25,047 bases of DNA, taken from positions 320,973 through 346,019 of the forward strand of contig JBNGIO010006231.1 in assembly GCA_049999805.1 (NCBI GenBank). Direction: 5' to 3'. The position numbers were made by a program, and so were the translations under genes. The notes under the pieces are model-generated. The model was given only the letters and a program-made list of their open reading frames with translations, did not search any database and was not told the DNA's origin. Shown piece after piece: positions 12,288 to 21,676 of the stretch; position 1 is the stretch's first letter, and every line of letters starts with the position of its first letter. The stretch comes from Folioceros fuciformis. Its lineage: Eukaryota > Anthocerotophyta > Anthocerotopsida > Anthocerotales.

Positions 12288-13426
12288 ATGGCGTCCAGTG
12301 TGTTGCCAGTGACAGGCGCAGCAGCCCTTTGCTGGGCACCGGCCAGAGTGAGAACGGTGACAGGGGTTCGGTGCTCTGTGGATCATGCACCCTCGACAGC
12401 GTTCCAAGTTCTTCCCAGCCGGGTGGCTATGGCGATTGTGGCGGGAGCAGCAGTGCTGCTCACGTCCTCAGCTCAGGTACGTACAATTCTTGCGAATTGC
12501 GTGGACGGGTTGGGGCAGCTCTCCTCTCCATTTACTGGGTTCCGTCTGGAGGGTGCAGGCGGATGCAAGTGCCATGTCCGGCATGAGCATGAGCAACTTT
12601 GTTCCCGCCAGGTACGCGGGCAGGTGGTTTGAGGTGGCCTCGCTGAAGCTGGGCTTCGCAGGTCAGGGCCAAGGGGACTGCCACTGCACCCAGGTACAAT
12701 GTGTGGAAAGCCCTAATCTTGGCGTGGTTGGATTGTGCGAGGTTGAGGTTGAGACTGGGGCCGCTGGTGTGGCAGGGAGTGTACTCGTTGGATGAGCAGA
12801 GCAAGGGCATAGAAGTGGACACCTTCTGCGTGCACGGCAGTCCGACAGGCTATATGACCGGGATCCGGGGCAAGGTGCAATGCGTGTCTGACGAGGAGCT
12901 GGCCAGTTTGGAAACGCCCCTGGAGAAGATGGAAATGATCCGGGAAAAATGTTTTCTGCGATTCCCCTCGCTACCTTTCATCCCCAAGGAGCCGTATGAT
13001 GTGCTGGCCACCGACTACGAAAACTACGCGCTGGTGTCGGGAGCCAGGGACACCAGCTTCGTCCAGGTCAGTTGAGTTGATGTCTTCTTTCCCGCCGACT
13101 GCTGGCTATGGTAGCTGCCAGCTTACATGCAAGGCGCGGCGTTGTAGATCTACTCGAGGGTCCCTGACCCGGGCCAGGAATTTATTGATAAGTACAAGGC
13201 TTACTTGGGAACCCTGGGCTACAATGCTGCCGCCATCCGTGACACTCCTCAGGACTGTGAGGTCATGTCCATGGAACAGTTGCAAGCGATGATGTCCCAG
13301 CCTGGTATGCAGCAAGCCATGACCAATGTGTTTCCAAGCGTGGAGCTGGAACAGGATGTGGAAATCCAACCGGTTGTGACTAGTGTGTGGGACACCATCA
13401 AGAACCTCATCAACCTGTACCTCTGA
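12288..13426 (+). CDS. LCNP: Plastid (thylakoid lumen) lipocalin LCNP/CHL, 4 exons
   Basis: Chloroplast lipocalin that protects thylakoid lipids. In Arabidopsis it is required for the sustained photoprotective quenching called qH. Exons are 12288-12476, 12559-12693, 12776-13066 and 13148-13426, all GT-AG and phase 0, totalling 297 aa. Exon 1 encodes a chloroplast targeting region followed by a hydrophobic stretch (AMAIVAGAAVLLTSSAQADA), which fits a bipartite lumen signal. The lipocalin GXW motif is G84-R85-W86 in YAGRWFEVASL, and the second conserved region is TDYENYALVSG. Family cysteines are present in DCHC (104, 106), TFCVHGSP, VQCV, EKCFLRF and QDCEV, suggesting lumenal disulphides. The C-terminal block QDCEVMSMEQLQAMMSQPGM matches plant CHL proteins, so the gene looks complete. 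It is divergent from the ATL gene. Confidence 0.94.
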
Positions 13427-14635
13427 GTGAGCTCATTTCCATTTGGGACCAGGATACGCGCAGGGTACGTTCGAATAGCTTGAAACTAGGGGGGGAGAAT
13501 TTTCGGACATATGCTACTGAACTACAAATGCAGCTCGGAAGCGATGAGGAGTCTTGGCGCTGATACATGTTCCAGCTCTCCAAAGCGGCTATCAGGAGGT
13601 CCGTTTCCGTGTAGCACGGGGATGTCCATCTTGGTTTCCTTGTTTCCCCTCTTGTGGAGTGGTGGATCTTGAATTCGTTTTCGTTCGGGCTATGGCTTAC
13701 TGGGTACAGTACAGTCTTCTTTTTGTACTCCTGTCCGGTATTGGTTTACTTGGTTTGGCATCTTCGACTGGAACGCATGTTCAGACTACATTATCCCGCT
13801 GTGCCCCTCAGTTTTCGTGGAGGTCTCACGCTCCACCCGAGTGTTTCCTCAGTTTCCTCTCCTCCTTGTTTGGCCCCCTTAAAGAGCAATTCCGGCATCT
13901 CGCTTGTAACCTTGATCTGACTGTCACGGTATCATCACGGCATCTTGGATACATTAGAGGTGCTCGTATCGACGACAATGTGAAGAACCTCTACAAATAT
14001 TCAAGAAACGTCACTGAAAGTAATGTGAATATGAGCGTTTAGAAAGTGTACAAGGCTACCAATCTATAACAAATGAATTTAATTATAACCACGCAAGAGG
14101 GTGGGTGGAGTCCCGGCCTAGGGTGGAATCAAAAGCCAGGGGTGTGTGGAGCTTTTGTGAGGAAGGTTAACTGCAGAGAGTTGAACTGAGTTGTGGAGAA
14201 GGTTAAGTGAAGAAAGTTGAGCTGAGTGCAACTAGAATTTAAGAGAAAATTATGAATATTGTTTGTATAAGAAACATGAATTCAAAATCTAAGAGACAAT
14301 TGTGACCGAGGCCTAGAGTTGATGTTTAGTGAATGTTCCTGTTATATAGCTCGAAGATTGTATTGAATTGAGCCAAGATGAGCGAAGAGAGTAATTCATT
14401 CAACCAAGTTGAGCGAAGGGAGGAAGATTCAAAAAAGCCAAAAAAGAAAACAGGTATTGTGTAGAGAATGTGAAGACTTTATTAGAAAAAAGAGATGGAA
14501 GTTCCATCTACCCCGTGGCAAGGGGAACAACCCACAATGAGGAAAAGCCAAGAAAGGGGCCTAACCCCCTCGTTTGTTTATTTTGTAACTCCCTATCGCC
14601 CCTAAGATGTCACATTTAAATATGAGGTATGGCCT
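13427..14635. other. LCNP 3' flank and AT-rich spacer before the repeats
   Basis: No recognisable gene. The longest frame (13554-14042) does not resemble a protein known to me. From about 14150 the sequence is A/G-rich. An imperfect local duplication occurs there: gaaggttaactgcagagag near 14162 against gaaggttaagtgaagaaag near 14200. Related gagcgaag repeats lie near 14380-14420. Confidence 0.45.
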
Positions 14636-14639
14636 ACTT

Positions 14640-15430
14640 ACCATCGGGGCCACTAAAGCCTCATCCACCGCACTTGATGTTGTCTGAAAAATTGCGTTTG
14701 CCAAGGCCTTTTGTAGTGCAATCAAAACCCGTTGCCAGAAAAATGCCACTGCGCCGAATAGGGGAAGCCCTACGCCGCTTCTTTTGAAGTGATGGGCCTT
14801 CGTACATGTCTTCAAAAACCTGGAAAATCCTTACCCATGGCCCCATGCATTTCAATAGCAAGGGGGATGAACAAGTGACCCTGCTGCATGGGCCTCTACT
14901 TGCAAGTCTTCTTTGTTGTGCTTCCTTCTGCCATCCAACCCGGGGGGTTGATAATGACATGCTTGCTGATGGTAAGGTCTGCGACCACCACATCCGCTAT
15001 AGAAACTTGGTCCTCCGTGGTCAAGAAAAAGGTTTGTAATGAGGGAGACGCCATTTAGCAAGGTATATAGGCACTCCTTGTAGGGGAAGAAGCCACCCTC
15101 CTTGGCCAAAGAAAACATAACATTTCTCACTACATTATGTGTGGCGATGTGCTACCTGCCGATAGGGCAAGGCAAGTGGCTCCTCGGGTTGTTGAGGGGG
15201 AACCCACAGCTACAAGAAGAGAGAGACCAGGCCAACGGTTGGACCAAGCCTAGGCAGAACCTCATCGCAGTAGAGAAAGAAGCTGGTGCGATTTGGAAAG
15301 CATAAATGCATGGACGAGCCAATAGCCAAGAGCCAACGCTCTTCCCCGAACAAGATCAAAGGCATGCCCGAGCCTGCTTGTCAATGGAGGAATCTAGCAT
15401 AAGGGCCTGCAACTCTTGCTTATAATCCAT
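14640..15430 (-). pseudogene. Decayed LINE-like reverse-transcriptase C-terminus
   Basis: Reading the minus strand, pieces in different frames line up in order with the C-terminal part of LINE-type reverse-transcriptase ORFs. First comes a block SVGSWLLARP, then FSTAMRFCLGLVQP, then a CxCG zinc-like segment (SCSCGFPLNN...HLPCPIGR). RNVMFSLAKEGGF follows, then VVVADLT, LFIPLAIEMHGAMGKDF, and finally WQRVLIALQKALANAIF. In-frame TAG codons at 15152-15154 and 14896-14898, plus at least one frameshift near 14815, break it. The reverse-transcriptase core itself is not seen in the window. The family assignment comes from the block pattern, not a search, so another non-LTR type is possible. It lies in the same direction as the gypsy remnant and may be a separate insertion. 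Confidence 0.55.
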
Positions 15431-16129
15431 TTCCATGAGGATGGCCTGAAGCCCCCTTATGCTAATGAATATTAATGGTTTACGGCCGGGTTGAGCACTC
15501 CAGGTCGGAGGTTTTGGCCGGGTTTATCTTTAGGTACACCTGGATTTCTCAAATCCAGAGTACTCATCATGCCGATTGGTACCGTCTGAAATAACAGAAC
15601 GGCTTTATATACAACCCGGGCTGGATGTCATATAGGACCAGGAATCACTTGTTGTTTTGCCATTTCCATGACCGCTGCAAGTTGCCCTCTTTGCATGAAT
15701 CGTTCTAGCATTGAAGACAGGGCACGCTTGCATTGTATAGATGGACTCTTTTGTTCTGTTATCGACTTCAGCAAGACCCCCGCTTGGATTCAATGTGCCA
15801 AGCATACCTGGTAGGTATCAAGTGTGAAGCATGCTAGAAATTGTGAAGACATTGCTAACAGAAACGTGTATCAACCTCAACATTTGTCTTATGGTGTAGC
15901 TCTAGGTTTGAGCATGAGTGAGGGAGGAGGTCCTTTGCTCCTCCAAACCCACATTGGGGATAATGTAGCAGCACACTTACAGGGTCCTGGCTATTCCACA
16001 GCTTGGAGGCCACAATTTCAGACTGAGCTGGACAGCCAAGGTCCTCAAAACCCGTCTATGAATCCCAACCGTGCCAAGGGCAAGAACATCAAAGGACTCC
16101 ACCATCACTAGATTGGTGCCCATGGGTCG
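15431..16129. other. Unassigned stretch between the LINE-like and gypsy remnants
   Basis: Short open frames on both strands (15824-16111 plus, 15605-15805 minus) do not match a family I know. This is where RT and integrase of the gypsy element would be expected, but I could not find them. It may be heavily decayed or a different insertion. Confidence 0.35.
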
Positions 16130-16234
16130 CGGGTTCATGGTCTTATCGTTGAAAATGGACATGAGTTGGATACGTTTCTGTGCAACCACGTTCTGCGGAT
16201 GTATGCTTCTCAACATCTATAAGCACTAAGATCA

Positions 16235-16478
16235 TTAGATCTTATCCACTCCAAACCTAAGATGATATCATGGTCATCTATCTTCATGATTGTGAAACTC
16301 ACACTTCCTTACTACGCCTCAACTTGCAACTTTACTCCACGCAGTTTGCCCAAAAATTGCAAAGTCCCTTTAGCTTGATTAATTCCATATGGCATGAGAG
16401 TTTTAGTCCATTCAAGGCCAAGCTCTCTTGCCTTACGGAGTTACAAAATTGTGGGTGGCTGTAGAATCTAGCAACCTC
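16235..16478 (-). pseudogene. Retroviral-type aspartic protease of the gypsy element, broken
   Basis: The minus-strand frames give LLDSTATHNFVT, the retropepsin active-site block (D-S/T-G/A; here DSTA, usually DSGA). Then follow ARELGLEWTKTLMPYGI, KGTLQFLGKLRGVKLQVEA and, at the end, MKIDDHDIILGLEWI, the conserved protease-end block. Adjacent TAG and TAA codons (16309-16314) and a frameshift after the active site inactivate it. It is only a fossil domain. Confidence 0.72.
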
Positions 16479-16659
16479 TATATCATGGCCATTCATCTTT
16501 CCACATATGTACATTTGGTCTCCACCTTCCCTGGAAATAGTGTTTTTCTTGACATTAGATGACAAACCACATGTCTTCATAACATGTGGCCCCTGGTTGG
16601 ACTCTTTCTAGAAGTTCTTGGATCCCGGCTCGTAGAACAGGTGGATTAGTGGCAACCAC

Positions 16660-17708
16660 ACTCAAGTTGGGAGTTCCTGCATACAGACAATTCCTAGCAA
16701 ATTGTTCCTATTCTCCACAACGATAATACACACGGAAGGTAGGCATTACTCGTCGTCTTCTGCTTCCTTTGTTATCACCTCTACCTCGGCCTGTGCCAGT
16801 AGTATCATTAGTTCCACTATTCCTAGTGATGGTGGCTCATCCTCTGCCTCTAGATCTACCCTAAGATCTAGGATATCTTCCTCTTAAGACTGGAGCCTCC
16901 TGAACAAACATGTCTAGTATGGCATCTGCTACTGCCATAGCCACTTGTAGCGTTTGGGGATAAGTTAATGCTATCATGTTTTGAGCCCACCTCTTAAGGC
17001 CAGTTGTAAACTTGTGGATTTTGTGTTGTTCATGCATCTCTGGACATTGCAAGAAAATCGAGCTAAACTCACTTACATACTCCCTGCAAAGTTTCAATAT
17101 GCATGACATTGTAGAGCATCCTTCGCGCCAAACTCGCAGCATTAGCGGGTTGGAAACGGAGTTGTAGCACTTCCTTGAAGTCTGCCCATGTGACGATTGT
17201 GGCTCCACTATTGTCTTGCCTTACGCTCTCTACGTAAGTCCTCCACTAAGTAAGAGCATAATCCTCCAAGAAATTCCTAGTGTGCTTCAAGTACTTGTCT
17301 TGTGGCACCCCACATGACTCTAAGTACGCTTCCAAAGAGAAGACCAAGAACTGATTTTCTCTACGTCACGCTCACCTTTGTAATTCTTAGGGGCCTGAAC
17401 ACTCAGCCTCAACTTCTTGGACTTCTTGGCAACATTGGTCTCAAACTTAGGCTCCATTTCTTTTAGCTCTTGGTCTATGAGCCTTCATCTGCCTTTGATC
17501 TCTTGATCAATGGCATCAAGTTGCTTCATGATTTTTGGAGTTGGTCCTCTATGGTGGTGCTGGTTCTTTGTTATGAAGTTCCTTCCTCTGCCATTCTCAC
17601 AACTAGAGGATCTGCTTGTGGCTCTTCCATAACGACTTCAGAAAGCGAGGTCTTGTCTTTTCTACGGCATACTCGCTATGCTCTACTTGGCTCAGTAGGA
17701 TCTGCCAT
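16660..17708 (-). pseudogene. Gag polyprotein of the gypsy element, broken
   Basis: The frame opens at ATG 17708 (MADPTEPSRA). It runs through a coiled-coil stretch (KIMKQLDAIDQEIKG, LIDQELKEME), then KFETNVAKKSKKLRLSVQAP and FSLEAYLESCGVP. The retrotransposon capsid block follows (VTWADFKEVLQLRFQPANAA, EFSSIFLQCPEMHEQHKI). Next are an Arg/Gly-rich linker (RGRGDNKGSRRRR) and a zinc knuckle, YRCGE-EQFARNC. The knuckle's first Cys is a Tyr and a TAG (16708-16710) interrupts it. Other stops are at 17676-17678, 17485-17487, 17246-17248 and 16837-16839, with frameshifts near 17350 and 17070. It is non-functional. Confidence 0.72.
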
Positions 17709-17765
17709 ATGTAGCTAGCGTACTAGTCAAGGTGTCTTCAACTAGCGTACTAGTCTTCAATCTAT

Positions 17766-17777
17766 GCTCTGATACCA
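17766..17777 (-). other. Primer-binding site for initiator-Met tRNA
   Basis: The minus strand reads TGGTATCAGAGC, the standard plant retrotransposon primer-binding site complementary to the 3' end of initiator tRNA-Met. It fixes the direction of the gypsy element (minus) and places its upstream LTR at higher coordinates, ending at or just above 17778. Confidence 0.88.
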
Positions 17778-18060
17778 CAAAGTAACACCTCCTTTAGGGA
17801 GGTGGGGCAAAACCACGCAGTTAGAAGCAAAAGCAAGAGTGATAGTTAAACGCTAGACACAGCACTAGGCCTCCAAGTAGCCCACCCTCCTCTTCTAGGA
17901 GGACTCGCAGCCAACACCCTTGTTGCTGCTCTTTATTTCAAAAGCACAAGTCAACAAGAACATACAAAGACAGAGGGTTAGAGAGAACTCCCCATCTTTG
18001 CCTAATCTAGAAGCTTAGTTCTCAAGTCTCTTGACCTCCTCCACAAGATCCTTCACAACA

Positions 18061-18070
18061 NNNNNNNNNN
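18061..18070. other. Assembly gap, 10 N, between identical flanks
   Basis: Ten unknown bases. The roughly 47 bases before it (cttagttctcaagtctcttg ... cttcacaaca) reappear immediately after it without a visible mismatch. This pattern suggests two contigs that overlap but were joined with a spacer. Confidence 0.95.
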
Positions 18071-18195
18071 CTTAGTTCTCAAGTCTCTTGACCTCCTCCA
18101 CAAGATCCTTCACAACATACCTCTCATGTGCTAGAGGGTTAGAGAGAACTCCCCATCTTTGCCTAATCTAGAAGCTTAGTTCTCAAGTCTCTTGA

Positions 18196-18200
18196 CCTCC
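18196..18200. repeat. Target-site duplication CCTCC, left copy
   Basis: CCTCC here is matched by CCTCC at 21894-21898. Removing the intervening element and one copy restores cttgacctcctccacaag (or its close variant), which is present uninterrupted at about 18001-18018 and 18081-18098. That makes the 5-bp duplication well supported. Confidence 0.82.
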
Positions 18201-18462
18201 TGCGGAAGAAAATATTGTGCCTGGGGGCACCACAAGGTCCACACAAACCCTCTATGTCGTTGTAGCCGTGGGATTCGATCTAAGGGAATGATTTGTGCCA
18301 AGTAACAAATGTTTCTTCTAATATCGACTCTTACCTAGGTCAGGCCTTACCTACCACTAGCTCTACTACCTACAAGTTCAGCCACTACTACCCCTTAGCT
18401 AGTCTAGCTACCCCAGGCCTGCTCTCCAGCTCTAATCACTACCCCACAACCGAGGTAGGGGT

Positions 18463-18535
18463 CTCTATGACCGCTGGCCCCTCTACGACCGGTTGGGGTC
18501 TCTACGACCGGTTGGGGTCTCTACAACCGGTAGCG
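18463..18535. repeat. 19-bp tandem repeat, four copies
   Basis: The unit ctctacgaccggttggggt repeats from 18481 and 18500 with a partial copy at 18519. A diverged copy (ctctatgaccgctggcccc) begins at 18463. It lies in the non-coding part of the inserted element. Confidence 0.85.
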
Positions 18536-18954
18536 GATTCCACTACCATGGTGGGTCCCACCCAAAATCCTAACCAACACTCGACATCACAGGTACCATT
18601 GTGGACTTCTGCCCACGGGTCCCTACCCAGATTTCCCAAAACCGCGGGTCGGTTTTATTAAACACTCCTCAAAACCCCAGATACACACTTGGTCGGTCCG
18701 GCTCCGAGGCGTCCGCTCTCGACTCTTCACACCCACTCAGTACTTCTAGCACACACCCAGCTCTGGCGTACAGTCGCCCTCACAACTCACTTCCACTTCC
18801 AGCAATATCCACGTTTTCTTAAGCAGTTCTCAGCAGTCTCTTGTACCACACTTTGGACAATATTTCCAGCACTCAAAGTTCCGCCAGGAATTCTTTAGCA
18901 ACTTCATCACAGCCTTAACACTCTCCCAGTCACTCAGTCTTCACAGCACACCCA

Positions 18955-19430
18955 TTCGCGGTTAGCAGTTCGGGAAATAAGGGAAGGAGAGACACTCCTT
19001 CCACTCCGCAGTCGGCGGATTCGTCTCCCTCTTTGCAGACACCTCGGTCTCACTTCTTCTTGTCTCGACTCACACACTCGCTCATTCGCTTCTCTCCTTC
19101 TCATACGATCACAACTCAAACACTCACTCACACCAATGCTAGGACCAGGTGGTAGCTGATAATCAGGAAATAAGGGAGGGATGAAATCTCCATCACTTCG
19201 CGATCGGTGGATTCGTCTCCCTCCTGCTTCTAGAACACTCAGCCAGCCTCTCCTCGACTCACTCCTCATCACAATATTTGAAGAGCAATTGAAACGTTAG
19301 GGGATAAGGGAAGTGGGTGTCCTGCTTCCACTCCACAGTCGGCGGATTCGTCCCCCTTTGCTCCTACTGCGACACACAACGCGAATTGCCGGAATAGTAG
19401 GGAAGTCTGCCTTCCACTCAGTGAGGTAAA
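18955..19430. repeat. Four diverged repeats with a hairpin core in the inserted element
   Basis: A block of the form ggaaataagggaag - hairpin - cttccactccgcagtcggcg - gattcgtctccctc starts near 18973, 19167, 19292 and 19390, with unequal spacing. Copy 1 contains a perfect 8-bp stem (GGAAGGAG/CTCCTTCC, 5-base loop). Copies 3 and 4 keep a GGAAG/CTTCC stem. Copy 2 has GATG/CATC in the same place. Copy 4 lacks the last part. Confidence 0.65.
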
Positions 19431-19748
19431 GAAACCTCGCACACCACCACCCAGGAACACCGCACGCACTCACCTGCCCGGGTCTCCCTATTCGGTAGCG
19501 GCCGTCGCCAAGCTTCCTCGAGTTGGGAACATCGATTTCTCGCTGCTTCAGTGAGACGCCAACAGGCCTCTTGTACACAATGGAGGGCTCGCAGCTGCCA
19601 TTCATTCTGGTCCGCGGACAGGGAGCGCTCTTAATTATGAGAGGCAACAGGTCCAAGAAAAGCATATCCTCCAGATCCTGTAGTATTCTACTCTAAGATG
19701 CAATTACTATGGCCTATCTTATTGTCGCGCCCGCCTCCTGTCCGGTCG

Positions 19749-21676
19749 TCACGCTCCTCCTCTTGCCCACCAGCCTCGAGCCCTCCTCCCTTGCCGTTGG
19801 TCAGGCAAATCCTCCCAGAGGATTTCTACCTCGCCACTACTGCTTGACCTTTCCAGTGGCGAAGTAGGTGGGCCCCATCGAGGGGGACTCCTTCCTCCCT
19901 CTAGTCGTTTGTTGCGGAGGATCATCACAGGCTCTCGCTCAACTCACGCCCGTGCCTCCTCCTCTGTCAATTCTTCCAGGACTGCCTCTTCTACCTTGGT
20001 CGGGCTTTCCTCTACCAGCATGGTCTCTCTCCGACCGGTAGCCTCTTTGACTACCTCCAGCTACTTTGCCTAGCCTTGCCTTTTCCCTTCACTCGGCTCC
20101 GGGCTTCGTCCCGTTCCCGCTTGTACCTGTTCGCCAGTTTCTGCACTTTCTCCACTGTAGCCACCTCCTGTTCCTCTGCAGACCCTTAGCAATTCCTTCT
20201 GCATCTCCTAGTTGGTTCTATGGGCCTCTTTAAGTTGAGCCAGGAGCAATTCCTGCTGCTCCTTCAGTGTTTGCATTTCCTCCCGGGCTCGGCATGCTTC
20301 ATCCTCCGCGTGCTCCTTAGCTGCAATCAGGGTCCGTCGAATCTCCTCTAGCTATTGCCGACTTACTTCAACCTCAGTCAGCTTCTCTTGTGCCTCTACT
20401 TCCTTCTGCCTCTACATGCTCAACGAGGTCAGTGCTCTAGCAGCTTGGTTCAGCATATCCGATGCCTGCACCATGGCCGCAGTCAGGCCTGGTAAATCCA
20501 CCTGCTGCGATGCGTCTCTAGTGGCCATCCTTCTATCTAAATTTTGCCTTCCCAGCAGCATGCGCATTCTGGCCAAATCCTCCTCCTACAGCCTGGTCAT
20601 AAGAGGAACACTCTTGAAAATCCCTTCCCATCCTGGAAAAGGGTTCCTCCTCTTGCACTTGCTCTAACTCGCCCACCACCTCAGATGGGCCCGCTTCCTC
20701 TCCTGGCACCTTTTCTTGAGGTGCATCCAATGCCTTGTCATCCAGCTTTTGGACGACCTCCTTTGGCACTGATTCGCCCACAGCTTTGGCAACTTGGCCA
20801 CCGACCTTCCTCTTCTTGGCAAGAGTCTTCCGCCCTGCTCCTGCCTTCCGCTTTTTGCTAGTCAGGGCTTCCTTCTCTGAGCTCCCCGTGGCTCTTGATT
20901 CCCAACTGCTGGAATCGGCTTCTTCCTCTGGCTCCTTTGGCTTCCACTTCACCTCTCAGACTGGCTTCTACATATGCAAAGAGGTAACGACGTCAATCTT
21001 GGGTAAGCTATTAGCATGATAGTACAAATGAACAAGAAATGGTGAGATCATTGACGGGAGGGGAGTGGGAGAGGTCAGATTCTGCCTCTCCTCATTCAGT
21101 CGATCGTACAGGATTTCCCCCCAATCAACCCGATTGCCCTTTGACTACCTCGTGTAGAAACAGAAGCATGTGGTCGCACAGGTAGTCCTGCTTCCTGTTC
21201 TGTAGGAAGCATAGGAGCCACCTAGCCAGCCCCATGAGCTCGGCAGTCGCCATCTCCCGCGCCAACCAGCTGTTGGCTTCTCTCTCTGTTCCTGTCTTGA
21301 ACAACGCCGCCGCTGCTGCCGTGGTGCTGCGCTTCTTCAAGGACTCGATGACCAGTCCTCCTGCTTCCTCCGGGCTGTGCCCATACACCGTTCGAATCAA
21401 GTCCACGCTCCAGTCCTGTGGATTCCCCCTAATCCCTTCCTCCTTCGCCTGGCTTCTCAGGCGTCGTGCACACTTATGCACCAAAGCAGGTGCTGCGTGG
21501 TTCCACCGTTGGGCCATGAACCCGAGGCCTAGCTCCTCTACTAGCCCTCCGGCTGTGGCCTTCTAGTGGTCCATGTTCGGCCAAAGAGTGACCTCAACTT
21601 GAGGCACATGGACCTATTCCTTGTTCCGGGCCACACCTGCCGGCACTAGCTCTGCAGCAGATCTCTCCATCTTCAT
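19749..21676 (-). pseudogene. Broken gag-like / plant transposon protein with coiled coil
   Basis: On the minus strand a frame opens at ATG 21676 (MKMERSAAEL), crosses TAGs at 21614-21616 and 21563-21565, and continues to a frameshift near 21127. It goes on in another frame (WGEILYDRLNEER, then LPSMISPFLVHLYYHANSLP) through a TAG at 20968-20970 and a TGA at 20956-20958. A long acidic/basic low-complexity segment ends at 20533. A second start at 20528 (MATRDASQQ) leads into a clear coiled coil (LEEIRRTLIAAKEHAEDEAC, EEMQTLKEQQELLLAQLKEA) with TAGs at 20412-20414, 20352-20354 and 20208-20210, ending at 19749. The helical block before LPSMI resembles the putative plant transposon protein domain (Transposase_32-like) by pattern only. 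No enzyme motif is seen, and I cannot name the family. Confidence 0.5.

Larger units (their letters stand above)
16130..17777 (-). mobile_element. Decayed Ty3/gypsy LTR retrotransposon, internal part
   Basis: On the minus strand, in the order expected, there is a primer-binding site (17766-17777), gag with coiled coil, a zinc knuckle and an aspartic protease. No RT, RNase H or integrase motif is recognised beyond the protease, so the internal region is truncated or too decayed there. No matching second LTR is seen at lower coordinates. The element's upstream LTR continues to the right and is split by a younger insertion at 18201-21893. Confidence 0.75.
17778..18200 (-). repeat. Gypsy upstream LTR, part next to the primer-binding site
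   Basis: The sequence directly upstream of the primer-binding site on the minus strand should be the R/U5 part of the LTR. An AATAAA polyadenylation motif is present on the minus strand near 17933-17938. It contains a 104-bp duplicated unit and the 10-N gap. The sequence stops abruptly at 18200 and its continuation is found at 21894. The exact LTR end was not settled, because no second LTR copy is visible. Confidence 0.62.
17972..18200. repeat. 104-bp tandem duplication within the gypsy LTR, spanning the 10-N gap
   Basis: A unit beginning agagggttagagagaactcc and ending ctctcatgtgct (about 104 bases) starts at 17972 and again at 18133. The second copy is cut at 18200 by the inserted element. 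The first copy is interrupted by the N gap, with about 47 bases repeated identically on both sides of it. If the gap is an unmerged overlap, the real structure is two head-to-tail units. Confidence 0.75.

Noticed and set aside
13554-14042. 162-codon plus-strand frame after LCNP
   Set aside because: No domain, low-complexity hydrophobic/Ser mix, no splice or family support; most likely 3' flank.
15824-16111. 95-codon plus-strand frame
   Set aside because: Composition is plausible but no family is recognised, and it lies within a mobile-element graveyard on the opposite strand.
18255-18300. tRNA-like gattcgatct sequence
   Set aside because: No acceptor, D-arm or anticodon arm could be fitted around it.
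20544-21566. Plus-strand frames over the inserted element
   Set aside because: They are opposite-strand shadows of the minus-strand gag-like and coiled-coil remnants, which have the more protein-like composition.
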